The notes under the pieces were generated by a model that was not told the origin of the DNA, did no database searches, and saw nothing but the letters and a program-made list of their open reading frames with translations. This document shows positions 1-12,001 of a DNA stretch of 64,000 nucleotides, in pieces; positions within the stretch are counted from its first letter, which is position 1; the number at the start of each line of letters is the position of its first letter. The position numbers and the translations under genes are program-made. This DNA is from Ornithodoros turicata (lineage: Eukaryota; Arthropoda; Arachnida; Ixodida; Argasidae), in NCBI RefSeq assembly GCF_037126465.1, contig NC_088209.1:22759146-22823145 (forward strand), written 5' to 3'.

Positions 1-617
1 GACCAGTCCTAGGAGACTACAGGGCCCAAGCCACCTGTCCAGCGCAACACCTGAACACCCGCTCGGGCTCTCTATGTGCATCAAGGAGTCTTTTCTTTTC
101 TTTTTTCACTTTCATTCAGTTGCCAATTCCCTGCCAGAACTCTTAACTCATTTCCCTTTCTCACGTCCACTCACCAAAGGCATCGGATGTCACAAGGCAT
201 GCGACACTGTTACATATACACAAACACATATGGCAACATGTTAGCACTGTCATCTTGAGTACATTGCCCAAGAGTTTACAGTCCATTCTGGTCTGATTCC
301 CTCTGGGCCATGACAGGGCATTCGCAAATATTGCACTGGAAAAAAAAGTTATCGACCTCATACAACAAGAAGTCCTCATTATGTTGGTCGTGGCAGTGCT
401 GGTGCTGGTAACGATTCCGGTTTGCCGTCGTTGGTCTCATTCACACAGACAGCATCACGACTGTTGCCAGGATGAGATGATGAAATGATTACAATCGAAT
501 GGGGCTATCGCAGGACTATTACAGGGACTATCGCATCCATCGCGGTCGATTCCGAAACTACAGTGCCATTTCACTCCTCGTCATCACCGATAATGACGTC
601 GAAAATCCGGCGCCAAT
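1..617. other. Unassigned sequence
   Basis: No gene or repeat could be recognised here. Short open frames on both strands look like chance. The stretch ends where the first AGACCTCT-ended MITE begins. Confidence 0.5.
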
Positions 618-905
618 AGACCTCTACTCGAGAAACGTCATCATGACGTTGGTAGACAGGCTGAACCCGAAACAAATCGGAAGGGGAGAGCTGGGTTCTA
701 CGAATGGGAATTTGTTCGCTGTCTTCTGTTGAAAGAAAAGTAGGACCGAAGGTCACGTCCTTCTCATGGACCACCTAATCCCCTCAAGACTGTGGCTTTC
801 GGGCGCGACCTTGTTCGCCCCTAGCTTCGAGCATAGGTCAACTCTGCCAAATTGGTGGCGCTGTCGAACAGTATGACATTATTTGTTTATAAACAGGGAG
901 AGGTT
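618..905. repeat. AGACCTCT-ended MITE, copy 1
   Basis: First of three dispersed copies (others near 2103 and 31569) of a repeat of about 290 bp. All share AGACCTCT near the left end, a palindromic core AACGTCATCATGACGTT just inside it, a body about 'tggctttcgggcgcgacc', and a right end GGGAGAGGT. The right end is the reverse complement of the left, so this looks like a non-autonomous DNA transposon. No clear target duplication was found and no coding capacity is visible. Copy 1 has a right end decayed to AGAGGTTT. Confidence 0.7.
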
Positions 906-1149
906 TATTAGTGGAGTTGTTTCTACTCAATTTGATGTAATGCATGGCAAGAGCACAAGACGGATGTTGAGAGCATTCCGGAATTCCCTCTCTGGAAACG
1001 TCGCCTGGACAAGGCCAGTCAGGCAGCGGCAGAGAGACCTTGGCGTCCGACCACCAGGCGGGAATGAGGGTGATGGCGTCTGCCTGTCGCGGAGAGGTCT
1101 AAGATCGGCTGTGACTAAGACTGTGACCCCATGCTGAACATTAACGTAT

Positions 1150-1192
1150 CTTGTCTCATACACACCTTTCCGGATGCGACAGTCCCTTTAAG
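1150..1192. repeat. Possible TTAA-type transposon end
   Basis: The stretch ends GACAGTCCCTTTAA. Read on the other strand it starts TTAAAGGGACTGTC, the style of terminus seen in TTAA-target (Kolobok or piggyBac-like) elements. No matching opposite end was found nearby, so this may be a solo remnant. Confidence 0.3.
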
Positions 1193-1389
1193 GAGTTGAT
1201 CGTTCACTGTCGCAGTTGGTGGTCCCGTGAGCGAAGTTAACGAAAAGGATCAACTCTCACTTGCGGCGCATCTCAGCAGTAGCCTTAGATTGCCTATACG
1301 CCGGAAGACAGCGACAGACAATTTGTTCTTAACGAGCTACTATGCATGAGCACAGCACCCCGGAATCATCAGGGAAATCCTGCGAAGTC

Positions 1390-1730
1390 ACCGACTAGAT
1401 CTCCCGTTGAAACGACTTCCCCGGAATACACTAATCCCGCTCTTTAGGCTGCGAATGGGATGCCCTTTCACGAAATCGCAATTATACAAGACTGGCTCTC
1501 TGGATAACGCAAATTGCAGACACTGTCAGCAAATCGAAACTGTCTAACACATCTTGACTGATTGTAGTGCGTATATGCTGAGGTGTGGAATAATACTTTT
1601 GGAAAATACTTTTGGACAGTGCTGGAATTGTACGTTGGATGGTGTCCGACATATCAGAATCTCTTTCACACAAAAGATACGCAAAAACTCGCAACAGCAA
1701 CAACAACAACAAATAAACCGTGATTATATG
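1390..1730 (+). pseudogene. LINE 3' fragment (zinc-knuckle end of ORF2)
   Basis: Reading frame +1 from about 1405 shows a basic segment (RLRMGCPFTK), then a Cys2-His-Cys knuckle, CRHCQQIETV followed by a stop and HILTDC, then SAY. This is the C-terminal end usual for LINEs of the RNase H-bearing clades (I/R1-like). One stop interrupts the knuckle, so it is dead. It is followed by a (CAA)n tract at about 1693 and a stretch like the 3' UTR of the LINE fragment at 26068-26745. RNase H and RT are missing, so it is 5'-truncated. The family match is by motif only. Confidence 0.6.
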
Positions 1731-2102
1731 ACATTGGGTGATTCACCGCTGGGAGCACGGCACTTACCCATTGCACGCGAAACATTAGATGTGGAATCAA
1801 GTTAAATGAGCTGGTGCTGTTTTTTTTTTTTTTTTTGTCATAGCAAGCCGGCATCTGTCTGTCTGACCTTTACTTTTTCTTTAATAAACCTTCTATCCCC
1901 CCTCCTCCAATCTCATATTGGCTGTGCTACGCCGATCAAAAGGAAGACGAAGAAAAAAGCACACGAAAGAAAACTGGCTGGTGGCCACTGTTCCTAGTGG
2001 TGGAAGAAGAAGAAGAACTCGGAGCCTACTCTGCTTCCTCCGGGAAAACGGGGCTGGCACGAAGACTCATGTTAACGAACCCTTTAGGCGGCCCCCGCCA
2101 AA

Positions 2103-2392
2103 AGACCTCTACCCGAGAAACGTCATCATGACGTTGCTAGACAGACTGAAACCGAAATAAATCGGAAGGGGACGGCTGTGTTCCACGAATAGGCACCTGT
2201 TCGCAGCCTCCTGGTGAAAGAAAAGTAGAAAGGAAGGTGGCGTCCCTTTCAGGGACCATCGTAATCCACTCAAGACCGTGGCTTTCGGGCGCGACCTTGT
2301 TCTAGCACAGCTTCGAGCGTAGTTCAACTCTACCAAATTGGTGGCGCTCTCGAACACTATGACGTCATTTGTTTACAAACAGGGAGAGGTCT
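2103..2392. repeat. AGACCTCT-ended MITE, copy 2
   Basis: The best-preserved copy. It starts AGACCTCTACCCGAG and ends CAGGGAGAGGTCT, giving imperfect terminal inverted repeats of roughly a dozen bases. The core palindrome AACGTCATCATGACGTT lies at about 2118-2134. The mariner at 2437 was inserted only about 45 bp beyond the right end. No open frame in it is credible. Confidence 0.75.
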
Positions 2393-2436
2393 ATACAACT
2401 CTTGCGAGGCGAGTGTGACATCCATACCGCCATATA

Positions 2437-3138
2437 CGAGGGTGGTTCTATAAGTTTCCGGCCCGAGGTAGAAAATACGCGCGAATTTGAAAATGCGATT
2501 AAGGACGCGTGGCGCCATCTGTTGGAGGGCCGGAGCACCACCCTCAACCCTCTCCGTGCTTTTGTCGATTGGAGAGCGGCATTTCAAACAGCCAGGGTGC
2601 ACTCTGCAGTTAAAATGAAAAAAAATCGAGTACCGCGCTGTGATAAAATTCTTGATAAAAGAGGGACTTTCGCCTAAAGAAATTAAAGCGCGACTGGACA
2701 ACATGTACAGGGAAGCCTCTCCGTCGTACACAACGGTAAAAGACTGGGCTAAGCAGTTTCGACTTGGGCGAGAGTCCATTGAAGATGATCCACGCGATGG
2801 TCGTCCAGTGGAAGTGCGGTCCTTCAGTGCGGCTTCGAAGAAATCCACCACCCACCCTACAGTCCTGACTTGGCACCGAGTGACTACTTCCTGTTCTCAA
2901 ATTTGAAGAGGGATCTCAGAGGACGGAGATTTCAAAACGATAGTGAGGTGCAAGAGGCAGTTTCCAGCATTTTGCGCACAAAACTTCGGACTATTTTTTC
3001 AAGGGTATAAGAAAGCTGGTTGAAAGATGTCAAAAGTGCATCGAAGTTAGGGGTGACTATGTCGAAAAGTGATACACTTGTTTCGTCTCAATGACTATTA
3101 AAAGTTGGTCGGGCCGGAAACTTATGGAACCACCCTCG
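2437..3138 (+). mobile_element. Mariner-family element, internally deleted (702 bp)
   Basis: Terminal inverted repeats of about 28 bp start CGAGGGTGGTTCTATAAG at 2437 and end with its near-exact complement at 3138. TA dinucleotides flank both ends (2435-2436 and 3139-3140), the target duplication of Tc1/mariner insertion. A complete mariner is about 1.3 kb, so roughly 600 bp is missing, mainly the middle of the transposase. Terminal repeats and both ends of the transposase are still recognisable, which suggests a fairly recent, possibly cross-mobilisable copy. Confidence 0.93.
2640..3072 (+). pseudogene. Mariner transposase, deleted and frameshifted
   Basis: From 2640 the frame gives the N-terminal DNA-binding part: a helix-turn-helix segment (LIKEGLSPKEIKARL) and a second one ending WAKQFRLGRESIEDDPR then DGRPVEV, the hinge typical of mariner transposases. 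After about 2820 the sequence jumps to the C-terminal catalytic end in another frame, from 2849: HPPYSPDLAPSDYFLF, which carries the third aspartate of the D,D34D triad. The first two catalytic aspartates are absent, and a stop lies in the tail before ESWLKDV. The protein cannot be active. Confidence 0.9.
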
Positions 3139-3897
3139 TAGCTCCTATACATGCCATTGAACGTTTATCGGAGAGCAACGTATATATCGCATTGCAAGTA
3201 TATCCTGCCGTAACCCCCCCCCCCCCTACTAGGTGGAGCACGCTTGTTTTACACCCTTTTGCTACAAAAAAAAAAAAACAATTGCATAATCAACGGAAAA
3301 GACTACAAAGAACACAGCAAATGACGTAAAAGAAAAATCGCCAGTCGCGTGCAACGTACGCATTTCTTTCATACTCCCTGCGCCTTTCTGTGGATGCACC
3401 GTAGCGAAATGAACCCGCACGTGGGACTCTAATTAACATTCTGGAACTATGCTTCACCTTCCGCGTCATACGCCGGCAAAGGATATAGCTCACGGAGCTT
3501 CCCATTAAAGGAAGTGCTTTTTTCTACACCGACTGATTTTCGCTCGCTGCCTCTCGGCAGCTATAGAGCGAAGCTGCTAACTCTCCCGTCTTTGGATTAC
3601 GTTTCGCGTTCTCGTCCCTGAGGAGATTACTCTCTCGGAGAAAACCTCTGCGAAAAAAGAAAAGAGAAAAGAAAAAAAGGAGAGAGAGCGGTCGCTATCT
3701 TCTTTCTGCTGTATAGCAAATATTACCTCTTCAAGTAGCTTATCTTCAGCAAGTGCACGAAATTCGATACACGCTAGATTATTAAAAGGGGTTGCAACCA
3801 ACGCTACGTCCAAAGTTGATATTTCGTGGCATTACGCCGCGAGACAACTACTATTATGATCCACGTCACAGTGGTCGGTTTGTGGAAGTGAAGTAGT
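3139..3897. other. Unassigned sequence
   Basis: Contains a C-run near 3220 and an A-run near 3267. No gene or known repeat was recognised. Confidence 0.4.
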
Positions 3898-4612
3898 AGG
3901 ATTTTTTTTTTCCGTTTGGGGTTGGATGCTGGGGAGGGGGGGGGGGGACTAATGTTAGGAATAGCAGAACACGTCGGGAGACGGGTTCAATATATTTCTC
4001 CTCTCTTTTTTCTGACAAACAAACAAAAAAACAAACGTTGTTTTACACCGGTGTTGGTTGAATGTGCCTTAATGACCGTCATTTTCTCCATAAAGTTGGA
4101 AGAGCCGACTCACCGAATTGTTCGGTTTGTGCAACGGTGGAGTATTGTGAACAATATTTTAATGCACTGCACCAGGTATCCATCACAAAGAGCTACCCTG
4201 AAGGCCAAACTTGATCGATCGGACAACAGGGTCTTCGATATGGTGATGGTGTTGGGACTTTGGGTACCGAACACGAGGGACGCTACCTTGCCGGCACTTG
4301 TGAAATTTGTTCAGAACTGTGGGATGGATGCATCCTATTGGACTTCTCATGCATGCTTCTCTGAACTAGTGATCTTGGGATCAGTGCGCTTGTGAATACT
4401 GGGCTTGTGAATATCGAACTTATGAATAGTGAACTTGCGAGCAGAGAACTTGAGAAGTAGCGAAGTAGTGTTTTTCTTTCCTTTTTTCTTTTTTTTTGGG
4501 GGGGGGAGGATTATGTTAGGAGTAGTAGAACACGTCGGGAGACGAATTCAATTTCTTTCTTTTTTCCTCACAAACCAACCAACCAACCAACCAACAAACA
4601 AACAAAACGTTG
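3898..4612. repeat. Pair of direct repeats, about 145 bp each, 0.57 kb apart
   Basis: Two segments, about 3898-4040 and 4466-4612, share the same order of parts: a T-run, a G-run, a TATGTTAGG-like stretch, the common core AGAACACGTCGGGAGACG, a CT-rich part, then CAAA/CAAC repeats and ACGTTGT. About 425 bp of unrelated sequence lies between. This could be two 3' ends of one retroelement family or short LTR-like repeats; no primer site or coding was seen between them. Confidence 0.55.
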
Positions 4613-5449
4613 TATAAGGACGGCGTACGACGTCGGCGACGGCACGTTGCCATTGCCGCATGTGTGACTATACGTGAGTGACATCCCCCCCCCCAACATA
4701 AATATTAAACATTTTTTTACTTCATCCAAAGCGAAATTTATGGACAAAAAAAAAGAGATAAACACTTTTACGGCTTATGCATAAATTTTGCTTGCGCGAA
4801 AGCGTAGAACACTTCTGTTCATTGCAGGCTCGTATTTGGCTGCACAAGGACAATGCTTCCCGGTAAGAGTCAGGAGCCATTCGTCAGCGTAGCGCGTACA
4901 TTTTCTTTTGGCCCACTCCATTGAAGTGGAAACCGCTTGGCAGCCGATGCATAATGCAAGGGCCTCTCTGTCTTGTTGGACCAAAGAGGGGCGCCGTACA
5001 ACGTTTGCTTCTCTTTCCTTTCTGGACAAAGCCATCCGCTACACACACTTCAGTGCCTTAGATCAACACACGCGAGTAATGAAAGCAAGAGGACGGACAG
5101 AATATGGTCGGTACGAGGGTTCCAGCGGACGGACGATAATGCAGGAATGGGAATGACTCGGCACGGCATCAACCGTTGCTGTGCGTGCAAGAGTAGAAGA
5201 GAAGTGAGGCATACTCATGCATAATATACGCGCTTCCTTAATTGTGCGTGAGCTATATGAGGTATTATTTCCCTACAGGCATATTACGTGGGTACATAAA
5301 TAGCCATAAAAGATCACGCTGTGGAAAGTCCGATTTTTGTCGAGATTATAGAAGTTTAATATCTGTCGTAGATCGTAATGCAGGTAGCTTCAGTGGTGTT
5401 CTTTTTTTTCTTCTTGGTCGTTGTCGTAATGTGTAAAAATTCATATTCC
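4613..5449. other. Unassigned sequence
   Basis: Contains a C-run at about 4685. Open frames of up to 86 codons have no recognisable domain. Confidence 0.4.
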
Positions 5450-5862
5450 AACATTTGTTTATACCTCCCAAACGTCGCCACACCAGCACTGGACAGCTGT
5501 TCCGGCTTTCTTGGGCCATCATCAGCATTGGGGCCGATGGGCAACGTTTGAGTGGGGGGCGTCAGAAGGTCATGTGGAACGTGATGTCCTCCCGTCAGGG
5601 TGAGAGAGTCACCACTGAAAGCACAGAGCAAAGCCAGTGAAGTATCTGGCTGTCCTGGTATCCAGGTACTTCACTGACTCTGCACTGGGCTTTGGTGAGT
5701 CTCCCACCATGACGGAGGGACATCACGTTCGACGTGACCTTCAGACGCCATCCACTTAAACGTTGCCCACCTGCGCTCTGCTGATGGTGGCCCAATAAGG
5801 CTGAAACAGCCGTCCATAGTGCTGGTGCGGCGACGTTTGGGACTTATAAACACATGTTCTAC
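5450..5862. repeat. Fold-back element, arms about 195 bp
   Basis: A long inverted repeat. The left arm runs from about 5455 (CCCAAACGTCGCCACACCAG) to the AGTGAAGTA at about 5636-5644. The right arm mirrors it up to about 5855. Arms match well with scattered substitutions, and only a few bases separate them near 5655. Several open frames here are mirror images of each other and are not genes. No terminal duplication was identified. Confidence 0.8.
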
Positions 5863-6388
5863 GTGCAGCCAAGGAGCTTCGGTCACTTTTCTCCCTCATA
5901 CTCCAACATTATTTTCTTGGTACAGTTTGCGTACTAATTTCATTTCAAAAAGTTCCATGGTAGCACAGCTTTGGTCTGGGCTCGTTGGTACTGCATCCTG
6001 TTCAAAAATTTCACGCTAACGTAAGAAAGAGGACGAACAAAAAAAGAAAGAATGAAAGAAAAAACACCAAGCAAGGGCAGGAAAAGGTGCAGCTTCGTTT
6101 CTTCCTATCCTTACCTCGTGTTTTTTCCGTTCTCTTTCTTACGTTAGCCCTAAACTCAGTAGTATGCAGTTTGTTCGCAGTGCAGTTCAAGAATCCGACA
6201 CGTGCAAGTCGGCGACCTGGTAATGATACGTGCAGGCCTTACTGGCTACTCCTTACCATACTAGCTCCGGTACCTCAGACGGCACACAAACAAGGAATAT
6301 TGAAAACTATTGCCTACACTCATCCAACTATTGGCAACTATCGGCAACGTTTTCAAACCCCATCCAAGGGACATGCAAATTCAAATTG

Positions 6389-6640
6389 GGAGCAGATTTA
6401 CACGTAAGGTGAGTTAGCCTATTTGTGTGGTGACATGCCGCACGTGCCAGAGGGTAGGACTGTAATTTCGACCACTAGGGGTTCTTTTGAGGTGCGCCGG
6501 AAATCTCCGACACACGGTGCTGGAAGCAATGCTTACCTTCCGCACACTGCTACCGTCCTCGGCCGGGATCGAACCCGCGATCTTGAGCTCAGCAAGCGAA
6601 CACGTTACCGAATGAGCTACCCTGGACGGCTCCCATCCCA
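6389..6640 (-). repeat. SINE2: tRNA-derived SINE (minus strand)
   Basis: On the minus strand the head has an A-box-like TAGCTCATTCGGT (about 6610) and a B-box GGGTTCGATCCC (about 6570), spaced as in a tRNA. The body (CCCTAGTGGTCGAAATT) and a tail with GGCACGTGCGGCATGTCACC follow. It has no 7-base anticodon-loop structure convincing enough for a working tRNA. Tail pieces of the same family lie at 17318, 30585 and 57735. Confidence 0.7.
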
Positions 6641-6922
6641 GGAGGGATGGAGCGCACACACCCGGGTTCATGTAGGCGCCCGTAGATATACGCAGAAGAG
6701 AAGAAGGACAATAATATTCATGCTGAGGTTCGGTGGCGCGATAGTGAAGGTGTCTTTGAAGAAATACTCAAACCACTTTTGGTGGAAGGCAAATAACCGC
6801 TAACCACGTTTGCAACGGGACCAGTGGTCTCAGATGGACTACGAAGGAATTTACGTCGCACTGTTTGAAAAATGCGGTATGTAACAGATACGGCTCGATA
6901 TCTGGCAACTCAGCACAGTTAA

Positions 6923-7552
6923 GGGCAACCTCCATGGAGCGAATTTTTGCAACGAAGTTCGCGCGTCAGACTGCCACGCGCATTCCGACGCCAGTTGTTC
7001 GCCGGCACCAGCTCCATGGAGCGAAAAACCAGCGGACGGCGTCGGGAAGTCATGCTGTGATGTCACTGTTGCCAGGGTATAAGGTGAAAGCTTAGTGAAA
7101 TCAATTGCTCGAAAAAGTGCATTTAATGTCACAAATTTTGCAACTAAATCTAACATCTGTCTGAAAAGATGCGCCCAGTAACGTACCGAAAAGCATATTC
7201 ACTACTGTGAAAAGAAAACATGTTTCTTGGCAGAGAATGCCTCACGTTCTAATGATGCAGTTGGCGAAACAGCGAGCAGACGACAGCATCCAGTTGCAAG
7301 AAGAGGACGATGACGATGATTCACGAGAGCAGACGACCACGTGCAGGCGATCTGGCGTAGATCGTAGCGGAAGAGCACTTTGATTGGTTCATCTGCAGTT
7401 GACGCTTCCGGAATCGCGGACGCTGGGCGAAAATATCTGGCATGGGCAGATCGGCGGCGGACGCTCACATTTTTGACGCCTCGCGCAGGGCGTCCGACGC
7501 TGAGCGAAGTTCGCAGCTTTTTCGCTGTACATTCGCTCCATGGAGGTTGGCC
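6923..7552. mobile_element. Possible TTAA-flanked inverted-repeat element
   Basis: The left end after TTAA (6919-6922) is GGGCAACCTCCATGGAGCGA; the right end is its complement, ending before TTTA at 7553. The TIR match is about 20 bp, with weaker similarity further in (GAAGTTCGC shared). Flanks TTAA and TTTA differ by one base. No transposase is visible. The enclosed open frames are unremarkable. Confidence 0.45.
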
Positions 7553-7727
7553 TTTAGAGCAGGTCTGAAAAGCGCGTCTGTTCTGCTAGTTAGCTGCTCT
7601 AAAAACTTGGTGACTCGTCGGCAGCACACAACATGGACAATCATCAAGGGAAAAGCTGAGGAGCTGCGCGAAAGGCTGACCTACTTGGACAGCGCATACC
7701 ATCGTGTCAGCGCAGCAAAGCGGTGGC

Positions 7728-7855
7728 GGCAGCGGTAGTGGTGGTGGTGGTGGTGATGCAACTGCTTGCCGTAGTCGGCCACTGGGTCGTGCCTCTTGGG
7801 CCGACTTCGCAGGGAACTGTGCCGACATTTGTCTCAATTTATCCTGGAGGGAACA
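7728..7855 (-). repeat. SINE1 fragment, 3' half (type-B tail)
   Basis: On the minus strand this is the conserved SINE1 body (GACAAATGTCGGCACAGTTC) followed by GGCCGAC and a (CACCAC)n tail. The tRNA-like head is missing. Confidence 0.65.
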
Positions 7856-7859
7856 TTCC

Positions 7860-9104
7860 TTGCACCACTGCTGATGTGACGGGGGCTTTAGCTTTACCAT
7901 ATCTGCGGGGCACGCTGTCTTTTTTGAGAGTTTTTTTTTTTCACCGTCATCCGAGACTGGTATGCAACTGTCACAGCTCTGTCCCCTCCCCCATTCGAGC
8001 GAATACCGCAGTATACATGCGCAGCACATACAAAATACAGGCGTCTCAGATAAGAGCATCAATATAATAAGCAAACTTCAAACGCAGCAGTAGAAAAACG
8101 AAGTTTGTGTCAACGTCAGCTCGAGTCCTTCCGACGAATTAGATTGAGAGTCGCGTCTGCAAGCTAATGGAGAGATTAGCATTGACTGATTCCTTTCTAG
8201 AACATACTCCCTGCCCGACGTAATGGGAGGGTTAGAAAAAAATCGATGGAAAGCAGCCTGAATATGAGGCACGGCCACATTCAAGAGGCACGGGCAAACG
8301 ATGAGATTCCGGTGGAGTGGTCGAGGCATTCATCGAGTAGCGACTCCTGTGGATTTCTGTTCGGATACGGTTCCTCCCGGTTCATATTTTCCTCACTTTT
8401 TTTTTTTAAATTGACTTCCGGTCTTTGAGCACGGTAAAATGTTTCATCAGTGATCCCACCAGCAACCTCAGCCATTTTCTTTTTCTTCGTCAACGGTATT
8501 AAAGGAGCACTTAGCCCTGAAGACTCGGAGCACGTCTATTTTCGGACTGGGTGGGGGGCGTGTCGTCTAGACAAAGAAAAGGCGGTCTGCTTGCAGTGAA
8601 GGACGGTAACTTTATAAACACACACACAAACACACAAAAGACAGAAAACTTAACTAAGCGCACACAACACACAAAAATGTCCCGTACAGCGCAATGTTCA
8701 TACGTGGTGCTGGCGGTGGATATGATGTCCGTTGGTCACCGTCAGGGGACCGTTGAGAGGAACACTGGTCACCTTCAGTAAGTCACAGTTCTGCTTCGTT
8801 GTGTGGGCGCTTACCTCTCGCTGTCAGGGCCCTTTGGAGGGTACGGTCCCTCACGAAGTCTAGTACTATTCTTTCTGGCTGTATTTTCGGACTGGAAGCA
8901 TGAAAGCTGACTACTGGGCTGACCTTATTGTAGCATTTTGTGTGTGTGCATGCATCATTTCATTTCTTTGAATGACCGTGTGTAGGTGCATGGAGTAGCC
9001 AGCCCGACCTTGCAGTGACTTACGTCCCCCTTTTTTTTTCTTTTCTATATCGTCATCATCGTCATCTGGTTGTAGTTAATACCGCGAATACGCCGAGAAT
9101 TCCA
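7860..9104. other. Unassigned sequence
   Basis: Several open frames of 60-114 codons occur here without recognisable domains. Short CA-rich stretch at about 8621. Nothing else was recognised. Confidence 0.4.
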
Positions 9105-9360
9105 ATAAAAAACCGCCGCTGCCTCACATTTCCAATCGGTTACGCCTGTGTTTCAGCTCCTTCCTTCAGATGGCGAGACGGTCGAACGCCAGTGGCGTTG
9201 CAGACGATATCGAAACCAAGTGAACAAGTGGAACTGAATGCAGAGGGCTACTGTGCGAAGTCGTCTGCAACGCCGGCGTTCGACCGTGTCGCCATCTGAC
9301 GGAAGGAGCTGAAACACAGGTATAGCCGATTTGAAATGTTAGGCAGCGGCGTTTTTTTTT
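9105..9360. repeat. Fold-back MITE, arms about 100 bp
   Basis: Left arm CCGCCGCTGCCTCACATTT through CGTTGCAGACGA (about 9113-9210) is mirrored by the right arm ending AGGCAGCGGCG at about 9350. The centre is about 50 bp. Possible target duplication AATTCCA/AATTTCCA at the two edges. The two mirrored open frames are the arms themselves, not genes. Confidence 0.75.
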
Positions 9361-10157
9361 AATTTCCACGATTTATCCGCAGAGAAACTGACCAAGTGGC
9401 AATATCGACATAAAATTTTGGGGACATAATACGTCCTCTGACATCTACCTTAGCTTCCCGACACTGTTTCTATTTGTTTTATCTGCATTACAAACCCCAA
9501 AGTTTATCTTGCGGCGAACCCTGTATATTCCACTTTTATTTTGAAGAAATTGGGGGTATTGAGGAACGACGAGTCTCAAGATGAGCGACACAGTATACGG
9601 GAGAAGAACGGTCTCCATATCGTCAGCTCCAGATCGGAGTTCTTTGCGGCGCGCCAAAAGAACGCACGTCGCCACACAAATAGGCTGACTCATCTAACGT
9701 GCAAGTCTATTCCCAATTAGTATTGGAGGTGTTCGCTTCTTTCTACCTGCGAGGACGTCGACAAAGAAGAAAGGAGATCTATAGCTTTCCAGAGTGGTTA
9801 CTCAGGGCTTGGATTTTTATGCATGTGCTCAGTGGTATATTTCTAGGGAAAGGTAACAGAAACGGATATCGCGCACTCAGAATACCTGAAGAAGAGACGA
9901 AAACGAAAATAATTTACGGTAGTAATTGGGGTATATACTGCAGGAGCCGAATTATTACGACCCTTCACCGTATCAGTTGAGATAAATTTATGAAATGGAC
10001 CTCAGTGAAGCGAACTAAACTGGAAGTGAAACTAAAGTGAACTATCAAACTGGAGCATCTAAGTAAGCAACATATAGTAAACAGAAGCATAGTTCTCATA
10101 CGCTTACGGCGACTCGCAACTTGCAACAGGTTGCAACCGTGAGTAGCATTCGTGAGC
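9361..10157. other. Unassigned sequence
   Basis: An open frame at 9699-9980 (93 codons, plus strand) has no recognisable domain. No repeat was recognised. Confidence 0.35.
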
Positions 10158-10325
10158 CAGGCTTGTACGTAACGCGTTACAAGTAATTGCGTTACTTGTA
10201 ATCAATTACTTTTTTAGTAATTTTTCGAGTAATCAGTTACATTTTTGAACGGGTAAGTTTTCGAGTAATCCGATTACAATTGTGAGTAATCAATTACTGA
10301 GTAGTCAATCACTTTTGAAGTAGAG
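10158..10325. mobile_element. hAT-like transposon end (AACGCGTTAC type)
   Basis: Begins CAGGCTTGTACGTAACGCG and continues as repeated short motifs GTAATTGCGTTAC, GTAATCAATTAC and GTAATCAGTTAC. A CAG start with dense subterminal repeats of this kind is typical of hAT non-autonomous elements. The opposite end was not found, so the copy may be truncated near 10325. Confidence 0.5.
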
Positions 10326-10649
10326 CCCGACTCATAATCCAAATGCTCTGTGACAAATTTCCTTTGTCTTTGTTGGTCTATTCTAGTGTAGTAAGCTGAA
10401 GCCATCGTAATAGAGTCCTGGAATCCTATGACCCCTCTTCCTAATCTCCCCAACCAAGTGCCGCGTTAGGTTACGTGAGAGGCTAAGGGAAAGGGGGGCT
10501 GAGGAGCTGCGCAGAAGCGTGACCTTCTTGCAGAGCGTGTCGTCAGTCCCTAAGGTTGTCTATTGTTGAGCCCACGAAGTGTCAACGTCTTGACAGGAAA
10601 TATACATGGTAGTCGCTAAGGCGTTCAACGTCACGACTATGGCGAGGGG

Positions 10650-10780
10650 GGGGGGGGGGAGGGAGGACGTGCGTTCGGGGCCGGCTTCACAGGGAACTGT
10701 GCCGACATTTGTCTGAGGAACGCCCAGGGAAAACACCTAGACAGCATAGCCGGCGCCCGTATTCGAAGCCGGGTCACCTC
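10650..10780 (-). repeat. SINE1 fragment (minus strand)
   Basis: Minus-strand SINE1 with B-box region (GGCTTCGAATACGGGCGCC), body, and GTCGGCACAGTTCCC. The tail is replaced by a G-run at about 10646. The head is incomplete at the 5' side. Confidence 0.6.
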
Positions 10781-12001
10781 CCAGCCTCAGCGTGGAACGG
10801 AAACGAAAAAGATTCCGTTACCTTTCCACTTTCCCTGTATAGCTCTATGCTTGTCCGGTGCGAGGTCTGTACCTGTAGAGAAATAGTCAAGTATAGCGGA
10901 AATCCCGAATCCAAGCCAACGTCTCCATAATTTCTCATTTCAACCAACCAATCAACGTACTGAGAGGGACAACAGTTTTGCTGCCCACTCTCTGTAAACG
11001 AATCGGTCATTGGTATGAAAAAAAACTAAATAATTTTATAATGTTACCCCCCCCCCGACCGACACTATTTTGACATTTAAACTGGCTCGGGTGAACTGTG
11101 TCGAAGAGCAATGGAGCTCATCGTCTCAGCAAACCAACTCTTAGAGCGATGATTATGCTGATGAGGGTAAGTGATGATGGTAGGAGAAAAAAAAAAATAT
11201 ATATATATATATGTATGGAAATTTTAGCTGGGTTTTCCGACATCAGCCCGTTTTTCCTTTTGCCTCTTTTCCATTCTTTCGTTCCATTTTTACGGTTTCT
11301 TTGTTACGCGGCTCGCGACAACAACACAAGGCATGCTCGCCTGCGGTAGAGAGAACACGACTGCACCGAGGCGCTGGTGTGGTTGAGACAGTACTCAGGG
11401 AAAACAACATGAAACAAAACGAGACGAGCAAAATATAGTCTCGAGGGACTGTGTCGACAGCAGGAGACAGAACCGCGTGACAGGAAAAGAGAGACAGAAG
11501 TGAAAACAGGACTTATTTTTGTGATCTCTTCCTTACGAGATGCATATTTCACTTTCCATTGGCTTCCAACGTTTCGCTGTTAAGGCTTTCACTCTCAACA
11601 GTTTCGTCGACTTTCTTTTCCCCCTCACTCCTCTGACGTTTGCCGCGCATCGATCGGGAAGGATACCTGCGGACGAGGTGCCTCCTTCCCTGCCAGGTGT
11701 CGGAACCCGGGGCAGCGCGTCGCTCTGCCTCCTTCTCCATTCTCCTCCTTCTCCGGCGCGGCGTTTTCGCGTCATGAAGCAGCCAGCGTCGACGAGATAT
11801 TTGCCCTCACTTCTCGGTACCCCACCCCCGTCTCTCCCCCAGAGACGGACGGCATAAAATCGACACTTTTTTTTTTTTTTGCAGACTTCCATCGCGATAT
11901 CTTGTGTTGAATCCAGCCTGGGGTTACCAGCGAGTATGTTTCAAAGCGTAGAAGCCCCCCGATAGTAAATGTTCTTGCGTCACCGAAGCTATGTGTCGTT
12001 A
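10781..12001. other. Unassigned sequence with short simple repeats
   Basis: Holds a C-run (about 11046), an (AT)n tract (about 11197-11211) and a CT-rich, GC-rich patch at 11600-11860. Opposing open frames of 105 and 119 codons overlap in that patch on the two strands. Neither shows a domain, and the pattern fits composition rather than coding. Confidence 0.4.

Noticed and set aside
2357..2851. 164-codon minus-strand ORF
   Set aside because: It is antisense to the mariner transposase remnant and crosses its terminal repeat, so it is a shadow frame.
11533..11892. Overlapping 119- and 105-codon frames on opposite strands
   Set aside because: No domain, biased composition in a CT-rich patch, and neither strand is favoured.
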